The notes beneath the pieces are model-generated. The model searched no databases. It saw only the letters and a program-made list of their open reading frames with translations, and had not been told where the DNA came from. The translations under genes and the position numbers were made by a program. Below, piece by piece: positions 16,470-23,447 of a stretch of 36,024 bases of DNA (its first letter is position 1; every line of letters begins with the position of its first letter). This DNA comes from an uncultured SAR116 cluster alpha proteobacterium. Its GTDB lineage: Bacteria > Pseudomonadota > Alphaproteobacteria > Puniceispirillales > Puniceispirillaceae. Where the stretch lies: assembly GCA_902520885.1 (NCBI GenBank), contig CABYPW010000018.1:1-36024 (forward strand). Direction: 5' to 3'.

Positions 16470-17045
16470 ATGGCTGATGAAGAAGTAGAAGAAAAAAAAT
16501 CTAAAGGCGGTCTGCTTAAAATCATTTTGTTTGTAGTAGGTGGTATTGTTCTTATCGCAGTAGGGCTTGGTGTTGGGTATTTCGTTTTTGGTAGCAGTCA
16601 ACCCGACCCATCTGAGGAGATTGAGGCTATTATAGAACGAAAAATGGAAGAAGCTGCAGCTGCAGCAGCTGCAGATGATAACTCATCTCTGAAGAAAGTT
16701 TCAAAAGAAACACCAGAGCAAGAAAATTTTGTAACTATATATTATGAATTTCCTGGGACATTTACAACAAACTTGCGAGGCTCTCGAAAAATGCTTCAAG
16801 TTGGGATAGGTGTTTCAACACAATATGATGATACTGTGATGATGAATGTTGAGTCACATGAGTTAGCATTGCGCTCTACAGTATTGGGTGTATTGAGTGA
16901 ATTTGCAGAAGAAGAAATTGAAGGAACGAATGGGAAGGCTGCACTTGCTTCTGCACTAAAAGAAGGGATAAATAATAAATTAATTTTATTAGAAAACTTT
17001 GGTGGTATTCAGGAAGTTCTATTTACGTCTTTCGTACTAAATTAA
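16470..17045 (+). CDS. fliL: Flagellar basal body-associated protein FliL
   Basis: FliL is a single-pass inner-membrane protein near the stator that supports torque under load. The 191-aa sequence begins with a charged cytoplasmic tail (MADEEVEEKKSKGG), one membrane helix (about 16-40), an alanine- and glutamate-rich linker encoded by a run of GCA/GCT codons near 16653-16675, and a periplasmic domain with the family pattern ENFVTIYYEFPGTFTTNLRG and a C-terminal ENFGGIQEVLFTSFVLN. AAAGGA lies before the ATG. It precedes fliM, the usual order. Confidence 0.92.
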   Translation: MADEEVEEKKSKGGLLKIILFVVGGIVLIAVGLGVGYFVFGSSQPDPSEEIEAIIERKMEEAAAAAAADDNSSLKKVSKETPEQENFVTIYYEFPGTFTTNLRGSRKMLQVGIGVSTQYDDTVMMNVESHELALRSTVLGVLSEFAEEEIEGTNGKAALASALKEGINNKLILLENFGGIQEVLFTSFVLN

Positions 17046-17072
17046 GATTAGAGTCTAACAGGAGTTTTTATC

Positions 17073-18050
17073 GTGGCATCTACCCGAAAGTTAAGCACAG
17101 AGGAAGTAAATGCGCTAATTGAAGGCCTAGATGGAGATGACGAAGACTCAACAATTTCTGACGGAATAGACGATAGTAATGTAAGACCTTTTAAATTTGG
17201 ATCTGACGACTTATCCTTAATGGGCGATTATTATGCACTTCGTATGATTAATGAACGCTTTGCAAGATTTGCTAGAAGCGTTTTTCTTCCAATGCTTAGG
17301 CTTCAACCTCGTATCTCATCGTTTCCCCCAGAGGTAAAATCCTTCGATGAATATGCTGCTAATATTGATGGTTTTATGAGCATGAACATTAGTAGGATGG
17401 AAGAATTACGAGGCAATATGATGATGGTAATTGACCCCTCGTTTATTTCCATTCTAACAAACGCATATTATGGCGGCAAAATTGAGCCCTTAAAAAGCAG
17501 ACGGTCAGAATTTACAACCACTGAAGATAGATTAATAGAACTTATAACAAAAGGTCTAAATAAAGTTTTACAAGATGCTTGGAATGATTTAACGCCAACA
17601 ACAATTACTTATCAAAGTAGAGAAATTAATCCACAGTTTGCATCATTCGTTGATGGCACGGATTTAGTGATTATATGCTCATTTGTTATTCAATTACCAA
17701 ATACAGATGCAGCCAGTTTTGATATCATTTATCCTTTACAAATACTAAAACCAATCGCATCACAACTACGTTCGCGTGTACAATCTGATATTTCTTATGA
17801 CGATGAAACTTGGCGAGAGGAAATGGAAAAAGCAGTACTGGGAATACCACTTAGAATAAAAGCAAAGTTAAGTGAGCCAAAACTGTCAATGAAAACACTA
17901 ATTAATTTAAAACCAGGAGATGTTTTTCCAATTCAAATTGGCGAGGGTGTTGAAATACTGATGGATGAAGAGTTATTATTCAGAGGGGAAATTGGAGAAG
18001 TTAGCGGTCAAGCAGCAATTAATTTAACCTCTAGGATTAGAAAAATATAA
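17073..18050 (+). CDS. fliM: Flagellar motor switch protein FliM
   Basis: FliM is the central C-ring protein that binds phosphorylated CheY and holds FliG and FliN. The N-terminal CheY-binding motif is LSTEEVNALIEGL (compare LSQ.EIDALL), followed by the MINERFARFARSVFLPMLR segment and the GNMMMVIDPSFISILTNAYYGG core typical of FliM, and a C-terminal SpoA-like domain (about 255-325, ending LTSRIRKI). The start is GTG at 17073 with a strong AGGAG at 17060-17064. Length (325 aa) is normal. An intact CheY-binding motif suggests the motor is coupled to chemotaxis. Confidence 0.96.
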   Translation: MASTRKLSTEEVNALIEGLDGDDEDSTISDGIDDSNVRPFKFGSDDLSLMGDYYALRMINERFARFARSVFLPMLRLQPRISSFPPEVKSFDEYAANIDGFMSMNISRMEELRGNMMMVIDPSFISILTNAYYGGKIEPLKSRRSEFTTTEDRLIELITKGLNKVLQDAWNDLTPTTITYQSREINPQFASFVDGTDLVIICSFVIQLPNTDAASFDIIYPLQILKPIASQLRSRVQSDISYDDETWREEMEKAVLGIPLRIKAKLSEPKLSMKTLINLKPGDVFPIQIGEGVEILMDEELLFRGEIGEVSGQAAINLTSRIRKI

Positions 18051-18105
18051 TAAGAATAAAACTGGTAGAATAAGCCATTTTTAAACATAAAGAAAGGACA
18101 ATAAG

Positions 18106-18405
18106 ATGTCTGAGGAAACAGAAAACCAGAGTGAAGAGAATGTTGGTTATGATAATTTGCGGATTTTGGAAAATATAGAAGTTAATCTAACAGTAGAAGT
18201 TGGCAGTGCTGAGTTAAAGATTAGGGATCTATTAAGACTAAATGAAGGTTCTGTTATTGAGCTCGACAGATTAGCAGGCGATCCTTTAGATATTTTAGCA
18301 AATGGAACTATGATTGCTAAGGGCGAGGTCGTGATGGTTGGAGAACGTTTTGGAATTCGATTCTCTGAAATAGTGTCTCCTGAAAAAAGAGTTGAGAATC
18401 TCTAA
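18106..18405 (+). CDS. fliN: Flagellar motor switch protein FliN
   Basis: FliN forms the lower C-ring and docks FliH. The 99-aa protein has a short acidic N-terminus, then the SpoA domain with the typical order: NIEVNLTVEVGSAELKIRDLLRLNEGSVIELDRLAGDPLDI, LANGTMIAKGEVVMVGERFGIRFSEIV. The latter (GEVVMV...FGIR.TEI) is close to the FliN consensus. It has an AAAGGA before the ATG and follows fliM, as usual. Confidence 0.95.
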   Translation: MSEETENQSEENVGYDNLRILENIEVNLTVEVGSAELKIRDLLRLNEGSVIELDRLAGDPLDILANGTMIAKGEVVMVGERFGIRFSEIVSPEKRVENL

Positions 18406-18424
18406 ATATATCAATTTGTGTCGT

Positions 18425-18451
18425 TGTCATAAGTATGTCAATATTATGACA
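18425..18451 (+). promoter_or_regulatory. Candidate FleQ-like enhancer: phased TGTCA half-sites
   Basis: TGTCA occurs at 18425-18429 and 18436-18440 and its complement TGACA at 18447-18451, each 11 bases apart, i.e. about one helical turn. The central part, GTCAATATTATGAC, matches the Pseudomonas FleQ box (GTCAATAAATTGAC) at 11 of 14 positions. The array ends 95 bases upstream of the fliO sigma-54 element, a normal enhancer distance. Binding by the FleQ-like protein encoded at 6013-7116 is inferred. Confidence 0.5.
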
Positions 18452-18545
18452 TAACAATAAAAATGTTTAAAAATATTTTTTATAAATATTATTTTCATTA
18501 TAAATTACAATATGTTACCAATTAATATCGTTTTTGAGAACGTTA

Positions 18546-18560
18546 TGGCATGAGTTTTGC
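18546..18560 (+). promoter_or_regulatory. Sigma-54-type promoter for fliO operon
   Basis: The element is TGGCATGAGTTTTGC, with GG at 18547-18548 and GC at 18559-18560, gap 10. It lies 41 bases before the fliO ATG, the same arrangement as at the flbD-like gene and fliK. Confidence 0.8.
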
Positions 18561-18601
18561 CTTTGTAAATCACTTTATTAGATTGAAGGATTTACAAAGA
18601 T

Positions 18602-19072
18602 ATGGTTTCCATAAATCCGTTTAGTTACGAACAAGTCACCATAATATTCATATTTCTATCAATTCTGTTGGGCGTTCTTCTTTTTGTGCGCAAAAATAGA
18701 GGTCGTTTTAGTATCAAGTTACAAAATGAGAAAGCAATTTTTGTAATGGAAGATACTGCAATCAGTCCATCTGAGCGTTTAAGATTAATAAAGGTAGGAG
18801 ATGAAATCTTTTTAATGGCATCTGGCAAAGGGATTTCTGCCCAGCTTGTAAAGCTTGATTCAGGGAATAGTATTTTAAGGCAAACCAAAATAGATAATCG
18901 ACAAATCAAAAATATCAATCAGTCCCCACCAAGTGAGAGCAAAGTCAAACAGCACAATAAGTTAGAGCTAACAGCAAAAAGTACAAATGCCAGTCTGACC
19001 CAAACAAAATCAATATTCGATGCAATAAAGCAAGCTCGTACTAAAAACCCATTATTAGGATTAAATAAATGA
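18602..19072 (+). CDS. fliO: FliO-like flagellar export protein
   Basis: FliO is a small membrane protein that helps assemble the FliP ring of the export gate. This 156-aa protein has one N-terminal membrane helix (about 12-29, VTIIFIFLSILLGVLLFV), a basic stop (RKNRGR), and a cytoplasmic domain with the FliO-like pattern LRLIKVGDEIFLMASG (compare L.lV.vg...lLig.t). The C-terminal tail is polar. The gene lies directly before fliP and its stop overlaps the fliP start (ATGA). The family is weakly conserved, so the position carries part of the call. It is the first gene after the fliO sigma-54 element. Confidence 0.83.
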   Translation: MVSINPFSYEQVTIIFIFLSILLGVLLFVRKNRGRFSIKLQNEKAIFVMEDTAISPSERLRLIKVGDEIFLMASGKGISAQLVKLDSGNSILRQTKIDNRQIKNINQSPPSESKVKQHNKLELTAKSTNASLTQTKSIFDAIKQARTKNPLLGLNK

Positions 19073-19905
19073 AAGTAAAATTGGGATTTAAAATAATGGG
19101 GAAACTTCTTAAACATAGCTTACGGCTTAAAAACGTATTTTTTCTGAGCTGCCTTTTTTCTTTAAGCGTATTAAGTTTTGACAATGCATTCGCGCAATCA
19201 GCACTGGAGACAAGCCTGTCGGGCTTGCCAGTATTAAATGTAATGAATAGTGATGGTGAAGCTGGAACTACCTATTCACTTTCCTTACAAATACTCGCAT
19301 TAATGACTGCATTGACAGTCCTCCCCTCTCTGGTATTAGGAATGACTTCATTTACCAGAGTGATTATTGTTTTATCTATCTTAAGGCAAGCAATGGGGAC
19401 GCAACAAACACCCCCTAATCAAGTTCTTATCGCAATTGCTCTATTTTTAACTTTTTTTATTATGGCACCAACATTTGAGACTTTATATGATGATGCTATC
19501 TCACCATATCTCGATGGAGAGATGACCGCAGATGTCGCTCTATCAGATGGCACTAATGTAATGAAAAGATTCTTAGTACAAAATACAAGAATAACAGACC
19601 TGAATATGTTTTCAGATATGGTTGGTATTTCAAATTATGACTCGCCAGAGGCTGTTCCTTTATCTGTGTTACTACCAGCTTTTATCACTTCAGAATTAAA
19701 AACTGCTTTTCAGATAGGGTTCCTACTATTCTTGCCATTCTTAGTGATTGATATGGTAATCGCTTCTATTTTAATGTCTCTTGGAATGATGATGCTTAGC
19801 CCAATGCTGGTAGCTATGCCATTCAAATTACTTTTATTCGTATTAGTTGACGGCTGGTCAATGACAGTTGGCTCACTCGTAGCTACTTATTCTATTGGAG
19901 GATAA
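19069..19905 (+). CDS. fliP: Flagellar export gate protein FliP
   Basis: FliP forms the core pentamer of the export gate. The protein has a cleavable signal peptide with a basic start, a hydrophobic core (about 23-37) and a likely cleavage after FAFA-type sequence (NAFA, residue 42). The family signatures are clear: LPSLVLGMTSFTRVIIVLSILRQAMGTQQTPPNQVLIAIALFLTFF and the C-terminal LLFLPFLVIDMVIASILMSLGMMMLSPMLVAMPFKLLLFVLVDGW. Length (278 aa) is normal. An internal ATG at 19096 is possible, but the first ATG overlaps the fliO stop and keeps the signal peptide with its basic residues. Confidence 0.96.
   Translation: MKVKLGFKIMGKLLKHSLRLKNVFFLSCLFSLSVLSFDNAFAQSALETSLSGLPVLNVMNSDGEAGTTYSLSLQILALMTALTVLPSLVLGMTSFTRVIIVLSILRQAMGTQQTPPNQVLIAIALFLTFFIMAPTFETLYDDAISPYLDGEMTADVALSDGTNVMKRFLVQNTRITDLNMFSDMVGISNYDSPEAVPLSVLLPAFITSELKTAFQIGFLLFLPFLVIDMVIASILMSLGMMMLSPMLVAMPFKLLLFVLVDGWSMTVGSLVATYSIGG
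19897..19902 (+). promoter_or_regulatory. Ribosome binding site that fixes the fliQ start
   Basis: GGAGGA lies in the last codons of fliP, 4 bases before a TTG at 19907. An earlier in-frame TTG (19895) has no such site, so this Shine-Dalgarno decides the start. Confidence 0.7.
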
Positions 19906-19906
19906 A

Positions 19907-20185
19907 TTGAATAGTGCAAATTTATTTGATCAGAATGTAGAATTCTTAAGAATAGCCTTTTGGCAAATCATTTTGGCAGCCGGGCCATTACTTGCGATTG
20001 GTCTTGCTGTTGGTCTCACTATAGGCATTATACAAGCAGCCACTTCAATAAACGAAATGACCTTAAGTTTTGTTCCAAAACTAGTTATAGTAATGATATC
20101 TTTTGGCTTTCTTTCGAATTTTATTTTAACCCAGCTCACCGACTATTTTGGTTTTATTTTTGACCAAATTGCTAATATTAGCTAA
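19907..20185 (+). CDS. fliQ: Flagellar export gate protein FliQ
   Basis: FliQ is a two-helix membrane protein that surrounds the FliP-FliR core of the export gate. The diagnostic stretch is GIIQAATSINEMTLSFVPKL (E. coli: SILQAATQINEMTLSFIPKI). From the TTG at 19907 the product is 92 aa, close to the usual 89; the frame opens at an upstream TTG (19895) lacking a Shine-Dalgarno. The start is one base after the fliP stop, and the RBS is inside fliP. Confidence 0.95.
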   Translation: MNSANLFDQNVEFLRIAFWQIILAAGPLLAIGLAVGLTIGIIQAATSINEMTLSFVPKLVIVMISFGFLSNFILTQLTDYFGFIFDQIANIS

Positions 20186-20191
20186 TTTGAT

Positions 20192-21013
20192 ATGCTTCCC
20201 ATTACTGCTCAAACTATTACCTCTTTTCCAGGACTGGAGTTACAAGGCCTCATTACCATGGCCTTACAATTTTTTGTAGCAATGTTGAGAATTGGTGCAT
20301 TTTTAATTTCGTCCCCTCTTATTGGCGCAAGATGGGTTCCCCTACAAGTGAGATTGACCATGGGTGTAATGCTTACGATGGTTATTTGGCAATATACAAC
20401 TCCTGTGAGTATAGAAGTGTTTACTTCTTATAAAGCAATAATAATTATATTCTCAGAAATTGCTATTGGGCTTTCTGCTGGCCTAATTCTAACTATCTGG
20501 TTTGCTGCTATTTTGTTGGCTGGGGAAAAAGTAGCAGCATCGTCGGGATTAAGTTTTGCAGCGCAAATAGACCCCGCCACTGGTGGTCAAACACCAGTTG
20601 TAAGTCAGATTTTTTATCTTTTTTTATTAGTTTTATTTACAAGTACCGATGGACATCTAGTTGCCATAAGCACATTACTAGAATCATATAGAATTTTACC
20701 AATTGGTATTATTCCATCATTTAAAATCTTCATATCATCTGGTATTCAAGCAGCAGGTACCATGTTTTATGCAGCTTCAATCATAATGCTACCATTTTCA
20801 GTAGTCTTATTATTGACTAATGTAAGTATAGGTATAATTACACGCTCTGCACCATCCTTGAATTTATTCTCAATTGGTTTTTCGATAACTCTTATTGGGG
20901 TTTTCTTCGTTTTATATTTTTCTACAACATCATTGGCAAACTCTATCAGTGATCTGACAAATGCAAGCCTGCTGAACCTCAGAGAAATAATAGGAGGATT
21001 GGTTAATGGCTGA
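20192..21013 (+). CDS. fliR: Flagellar export gate protein FliR
   Basis: FliR completes the FliP-FliQ-FliR gate in the inner membrane. The 273-aa protein is highly hydrophobic with several membrane helices. Family features are the N-terminal MLRIGAFLISSPLIGARWVPLQVRL (compare R....f...P......vP..vr), GEKVAASSGLSFAAQIDPATGGQTPVVSQ (compare G......G......DP..g....v...) and the TDGHLVAISTLLESY segment, followed by APSLNLFSIGF. The start lies 6 bases after the fliQ stop. Its last 8 bases overlap flhB. Confidence 0.96.
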   Translation: MLPITAQTITSFPGLELQGLITMALQFFVAMLRIGAFLISSPLIGARWVPLQVRLTMGVMLTMVIWQYTTPVSIEVFTSYKAIIIIFSEIAIGLSAGLILTIWFAAILLAGEKVAASSGLSFAAQIDPATGGQTPVVSQIFYLFLLVLFTSTDGHLVAISTLLESYRILPIGIIPSFKIFISSGIQAAGTMFYAASIIMLPFSVVLLLTNVSIGIITRSAPSLNLFSIGFSITLIGVFFVLYFSTTSLANSISDLTNASLLNLREIIGGLVNG

Positions 21014-22154
21014 AGAATCACAAGATGGTCAGGATAAAACCGAAGAACCCTCCCAACGAAAAATAGATAAAGCTAAAGAAGATGGTCAGGTATTACAATC
21101 AAAAGAGATGTTCGTATTCACCTCCATCGCCATGGGTCTTATAATTTTTTTATTTATTCCGCAGGTTGCATTACCAGGAATGAATGAGTGGGGAAAATTC
21201 TTTCAGATTGAAAGCAAAGAGCAATTATACAATCTTCCTTACTCACGCTTATACCAGGTCTTTGAGATCATTATAATTATTGCTTTATTCGTAGGAATTC
21301 CATTGATGGTGGTGAGTCTTCTGACACAAATGGCTGTTGGAGGTATAAATTTTGCTCCAAAAGCAGCAACCTTTAAGGGTAACAAAATTAACCCCATAAA
21401 AGGTTTAAAAAGAATATTCTCCGTTAAAGGGTTGGTCGAACTTGGAAAATCTATTCTTAAGGTTGTACTATTAGTTGGCCTTTCAACAATTGCGATTTAC
21501 ATAATGCTTCCACAATTGCTTATGATCTCACATGGCACACTGAATAGCGCATTAGAAATCATGTATTATGCATTTCCATTTCTTATTGGAACCCTCCTAG
21601 CTGCATTAGCAATTATCGCGGCCATTGATTATTTCTGGCAAAGACACGTTCATATTGAACAATTAAAAATGACCAAGCAAGAAGTGAAAGATGAGCATAA
21701 GCAAACTGACGGATCCCCGGAGGTGAAAGCAAAGATCCGACGCATGCAAATGGAAAAATCAAGAGAATCCAGCAAACAAAGAGAAGCACTTGAAAATGTT
21801 TCCAATGCAACAGCAGTTATTACGAATCCTACTCATTTTGCTGTGGCCTTAAAATATAATCCTGGCGAAATTGGTGCTCCAACCATTATCGCGATGGGTC
21901 AAGGAGCCATCGCAAGACAGATAATGGAGCGAGCAAATGAGCACAAAATTACTATTTTCCGCAGTCCACTACTCGCAAGAGCTCTTTATTTTACAGGGGA
22001 GATTGGCAATGAGATTTCTGACAAACTTTACAATGCCGTCGCTATTGCCCTAGCCTACATATACAGAATCGAGCAAGGGCAAACTGCGGAGGAGCCTGAT
22101 ATTACAATACCTGATGAATTAACTTTTGACGAATTTGGCAATATAGAAAAATAA
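21006..22154 (+). CDS. flhB: Flagellar export switch protein FlhB
   Basis: FlhB is the export-gate component that cleaves itself and switches substrate class from hook to filament under FliK control. The N-terminus has the typical GQDKTEEPSQRKIDKAKEDGQV segment, then four membrane helices, then the cytoplasmic domain with the autocleavage motif NPTH (274-277) in VITNPTHFAVALKYN. The C-terminal tail after about 355 is short and acidic. AGGAGG at 20993-20998 precedes the ATG, which overlaps the end of fliR. flhA does not follow; four unknown genes do. Confidence 0.97.
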   Translation: MAEESQDGQDKTEEPSQRKIDKAKEDGQVLQSKEMFVFTSIAMGLIIFLFIPQVALPGMNEWGKFFQIESKEQLYNLPYSRLYQVFEIIIIIALFVGIPLMVVSLLTQMAVGGINFAPKAATFKGNKINPIKGLKRIFSVKGLVELGKSILKVVLLVGLSTIAIYIMLPQLLMISHGTLNSALEIMYYAFPFLIGTLLAALAIIAAIDYFWQRHVHIEQLKMTKQEVKDEHKQTDGSPEVKAKIRRMQMEKSRESSKQREALENVSNATAVITNPTHFAVALKYNPGEIGAPTIIAMGQGAIARQIMERANEHKITIFRSPLLARALYFTGEIGNEISDKLYNAVAIALAYIYRIEQGQTAEEPDITIPDELTFDEFGNIEK

Positions 22155-22198
22155 GTGATAAAAATAATAAATTAATAGGTTTAGGTAAAGATAAATAA

Positions 22199-22417
22199 AT
22201 GGCACGTAACCCGAAAAGTATTGGTGAGATGATTTCAACTGTTACTTTCTTTGGTGTAGGTATAGCTTGTATATTGCAAGCCTTAGCCTTTAATGAAGAA
22301 GGATTGACAATCAGAAGCTATATAAGTGCATTTGCAGGACTTTTATGTGTTATGGGAGGTCTTCGTTTTGTAATAGCAGATATAATTTATAGAGTTAATA
22401 AAAGAAAACGCAAATGA
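22199..22417 (+). CDS. Small two-helix membrane protein, unknown function
   Basis: This 72-aa protein has two probable membrane helices (about 12-30, ISTVTFFGVGIACILQALAF; about 41-62, ISAFAGLLCVMGGLRFVIADI) and a strongly basic C-terminus (RVNKRKRK) that should lie in the cytoplasm. I do not recognise a family. The gene starts 44 bases after flhB on the same strand and its stop overlaps the start of the next gene (ATGA). No separate promoter is visible, so it is probably co-transcribed with flhB. A role near the export gate or motor is inference from position only. Confidence 0.7.
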   Translation: MARNPKSIGEMISTVTFFGVGIACILQALAFNEEGLTIRSYISAFAGLLCVMGGLRFVIADIIYRVNKRKRK

Positions 22418-22644
22418 ATACCACTAAAAATAATGAAGTTAAGTCTAAACTAAGTGCCCAACATGTAAATTGTTTTCGGTGTGAGTATTTATTCATAACG
22501 CATGAAAAAAACAAACGGTATGGGTGCAAAAGATTTGGGTTTAAGGGACCTTATTTTCCCTCAATTACGGTATTTTCAACAACTGGCACGAAATGTGCTT
22601 ATTTCACATTGAAAAAGCGACTTAAAAATAGCAAGTCGTATTAA
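22414..22644 (+). CDS. Small four-cysteine, probably zinc-binding protein
   Basis: This 76-aa basic protein has Cys at 20, 23, 38 and 61 (C-x2-C-x14-C-x22-C), a spacing that could bind one zinc or an iron-sulfur cluster. The pattern CFRCEYLFITHEKNKRYGCK, then GFKGPYFPSITVF, then TGTKC resembles a family of small conserved proteins that I recall from flagellated bacteria, with GCKAFGFKSKxxPSxxVFxxSGxxC; this is recollection, not a search. The ATG overlaps the stop of the preceding membrane protein gene. Its function is unknown. The overlap and orientation place it in the flhB transcript. Confidence 0.75.
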   Translation: MNTTKNNEVKSKLSAQHVNCFRCEYLFITHEKNKRYGCKRFGFKGPYFPSITVFSTTGTKCAYFTLKKRLKNSKSY

Positions 22645-22664
22645 ATTAAATCCAGGGGTAGAGA

Positions 22665-23402
22665 ATGAGCACGGATTATAATGCAGTTCAAGAAAGCATC
22701 AAAATTGCCCTTGATGCAGCTGATGCGGCTACAGATGTCACAGCCGAATACAATAAGATTAGACGAGACCATAAAAAGTTGGAGAATTCTATGAATCAAT
22801 CTCAGCGTTTTATTTCTATAATTTTTGCAAGTTCTGTTGCAGCAGCAATAGCTGCCCTGGTTTTTGCAGGGTTAATCTACTTTAGAACCTTGGCAGAGCT
22901 TACTACAATGACAACCACAAGCAGAGAGGCACTTATTGTTTTTGCTGAAAATGTTGATAATATGAATAGTTCATTGGAAAGGCTTGAGGCTTCTCTTGAA
23001 ACTCAGACCGAGCTTGTTTCCTTGAATAAAACTCTAATTGACGAACTCGGCTCATTAAAACAAGTAATTGCCGACTCGAATATTTCAATGACATCTAAAT
23101 TAGAATCTACAGCTAATGCCCTTACAAAAAGTAACGGCTCTCTTGCAGAATCCCTAACTAAAGCAATTGCAAATGAATTAAATAGTCAAAATCGAAAAAT
23201 GTTAGGACAATTGCAGAAAATTGAAAACCTGACTATTGATTCAATGTCGCAATTATCTGCTCGCGTCGCTAGTGACCAAACTTTATCTAAAGTTGCAGGA
23301 AGCCAACAAGTATTAGCAAAGCGATTGGATGGTCTTGCAACTCAAAACCAAGAAATACTTAAACAAATGGAAACGCGTGACAACAGAATTAGTTTTCCTT
23401 GA
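22665..23402 (+). CDS. Membrane-anchored helical protein, unknown function
   Basis: This 245-aa protein has a helical cytoplasmic N-terminus (about 1-47), one membrane helix (about 48-73, FISIIFASSVAAAIAALVFAG), and a long region of about 170 residues with heptad-like pattern and no cysteines (LERLEASLETQTELVSL, LIDELGSLKQVIADSN, MTSKLESTANALTKSNGSLAESLTKAI), probably coiled coil. I do not recognise it. The topology is like that of a scaffold or sensor protein, but without HAMP or methyl-accepting signatures. A Shine-Dalgarno (AGGGG) is 8 bases before the ATG. It is co-directional with flhB and the two short genes before it. Confidence 0.75.
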   Translation: MSTDYNAVQESIKIALDAADAATDVTAEYNKIRRDHKKLENSMNQSQRFISIIFASSVAAAIAALVFAGLIYFRTLAELTTMTTTSREALIVFAENVDNMNSSLERLEASLETQTELVSLNKTLIDELGSLKQVIADSNISMTSKLESTANALTKSNGSLAESLTKAIANELNSQNRKMLGQLQKIENLTIDSMSQLSARVASDQTLSKVAGSQQVLAKRLDGLATQNQEILKQMETRDNRISFP

Positions 23403-23447
23403 CACAACCATTTGATTTAGTAATTCGGTGTAATTGGATCATGACCA

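Noticed and set aside
16653-16675. GCAGCT-type short repeat in fliL as a phase-variation tract
   Set aside because: It encodes an in-frame alanine-rich linker with mixed codons; repeat units are imperfect and frame changes are not suggested.
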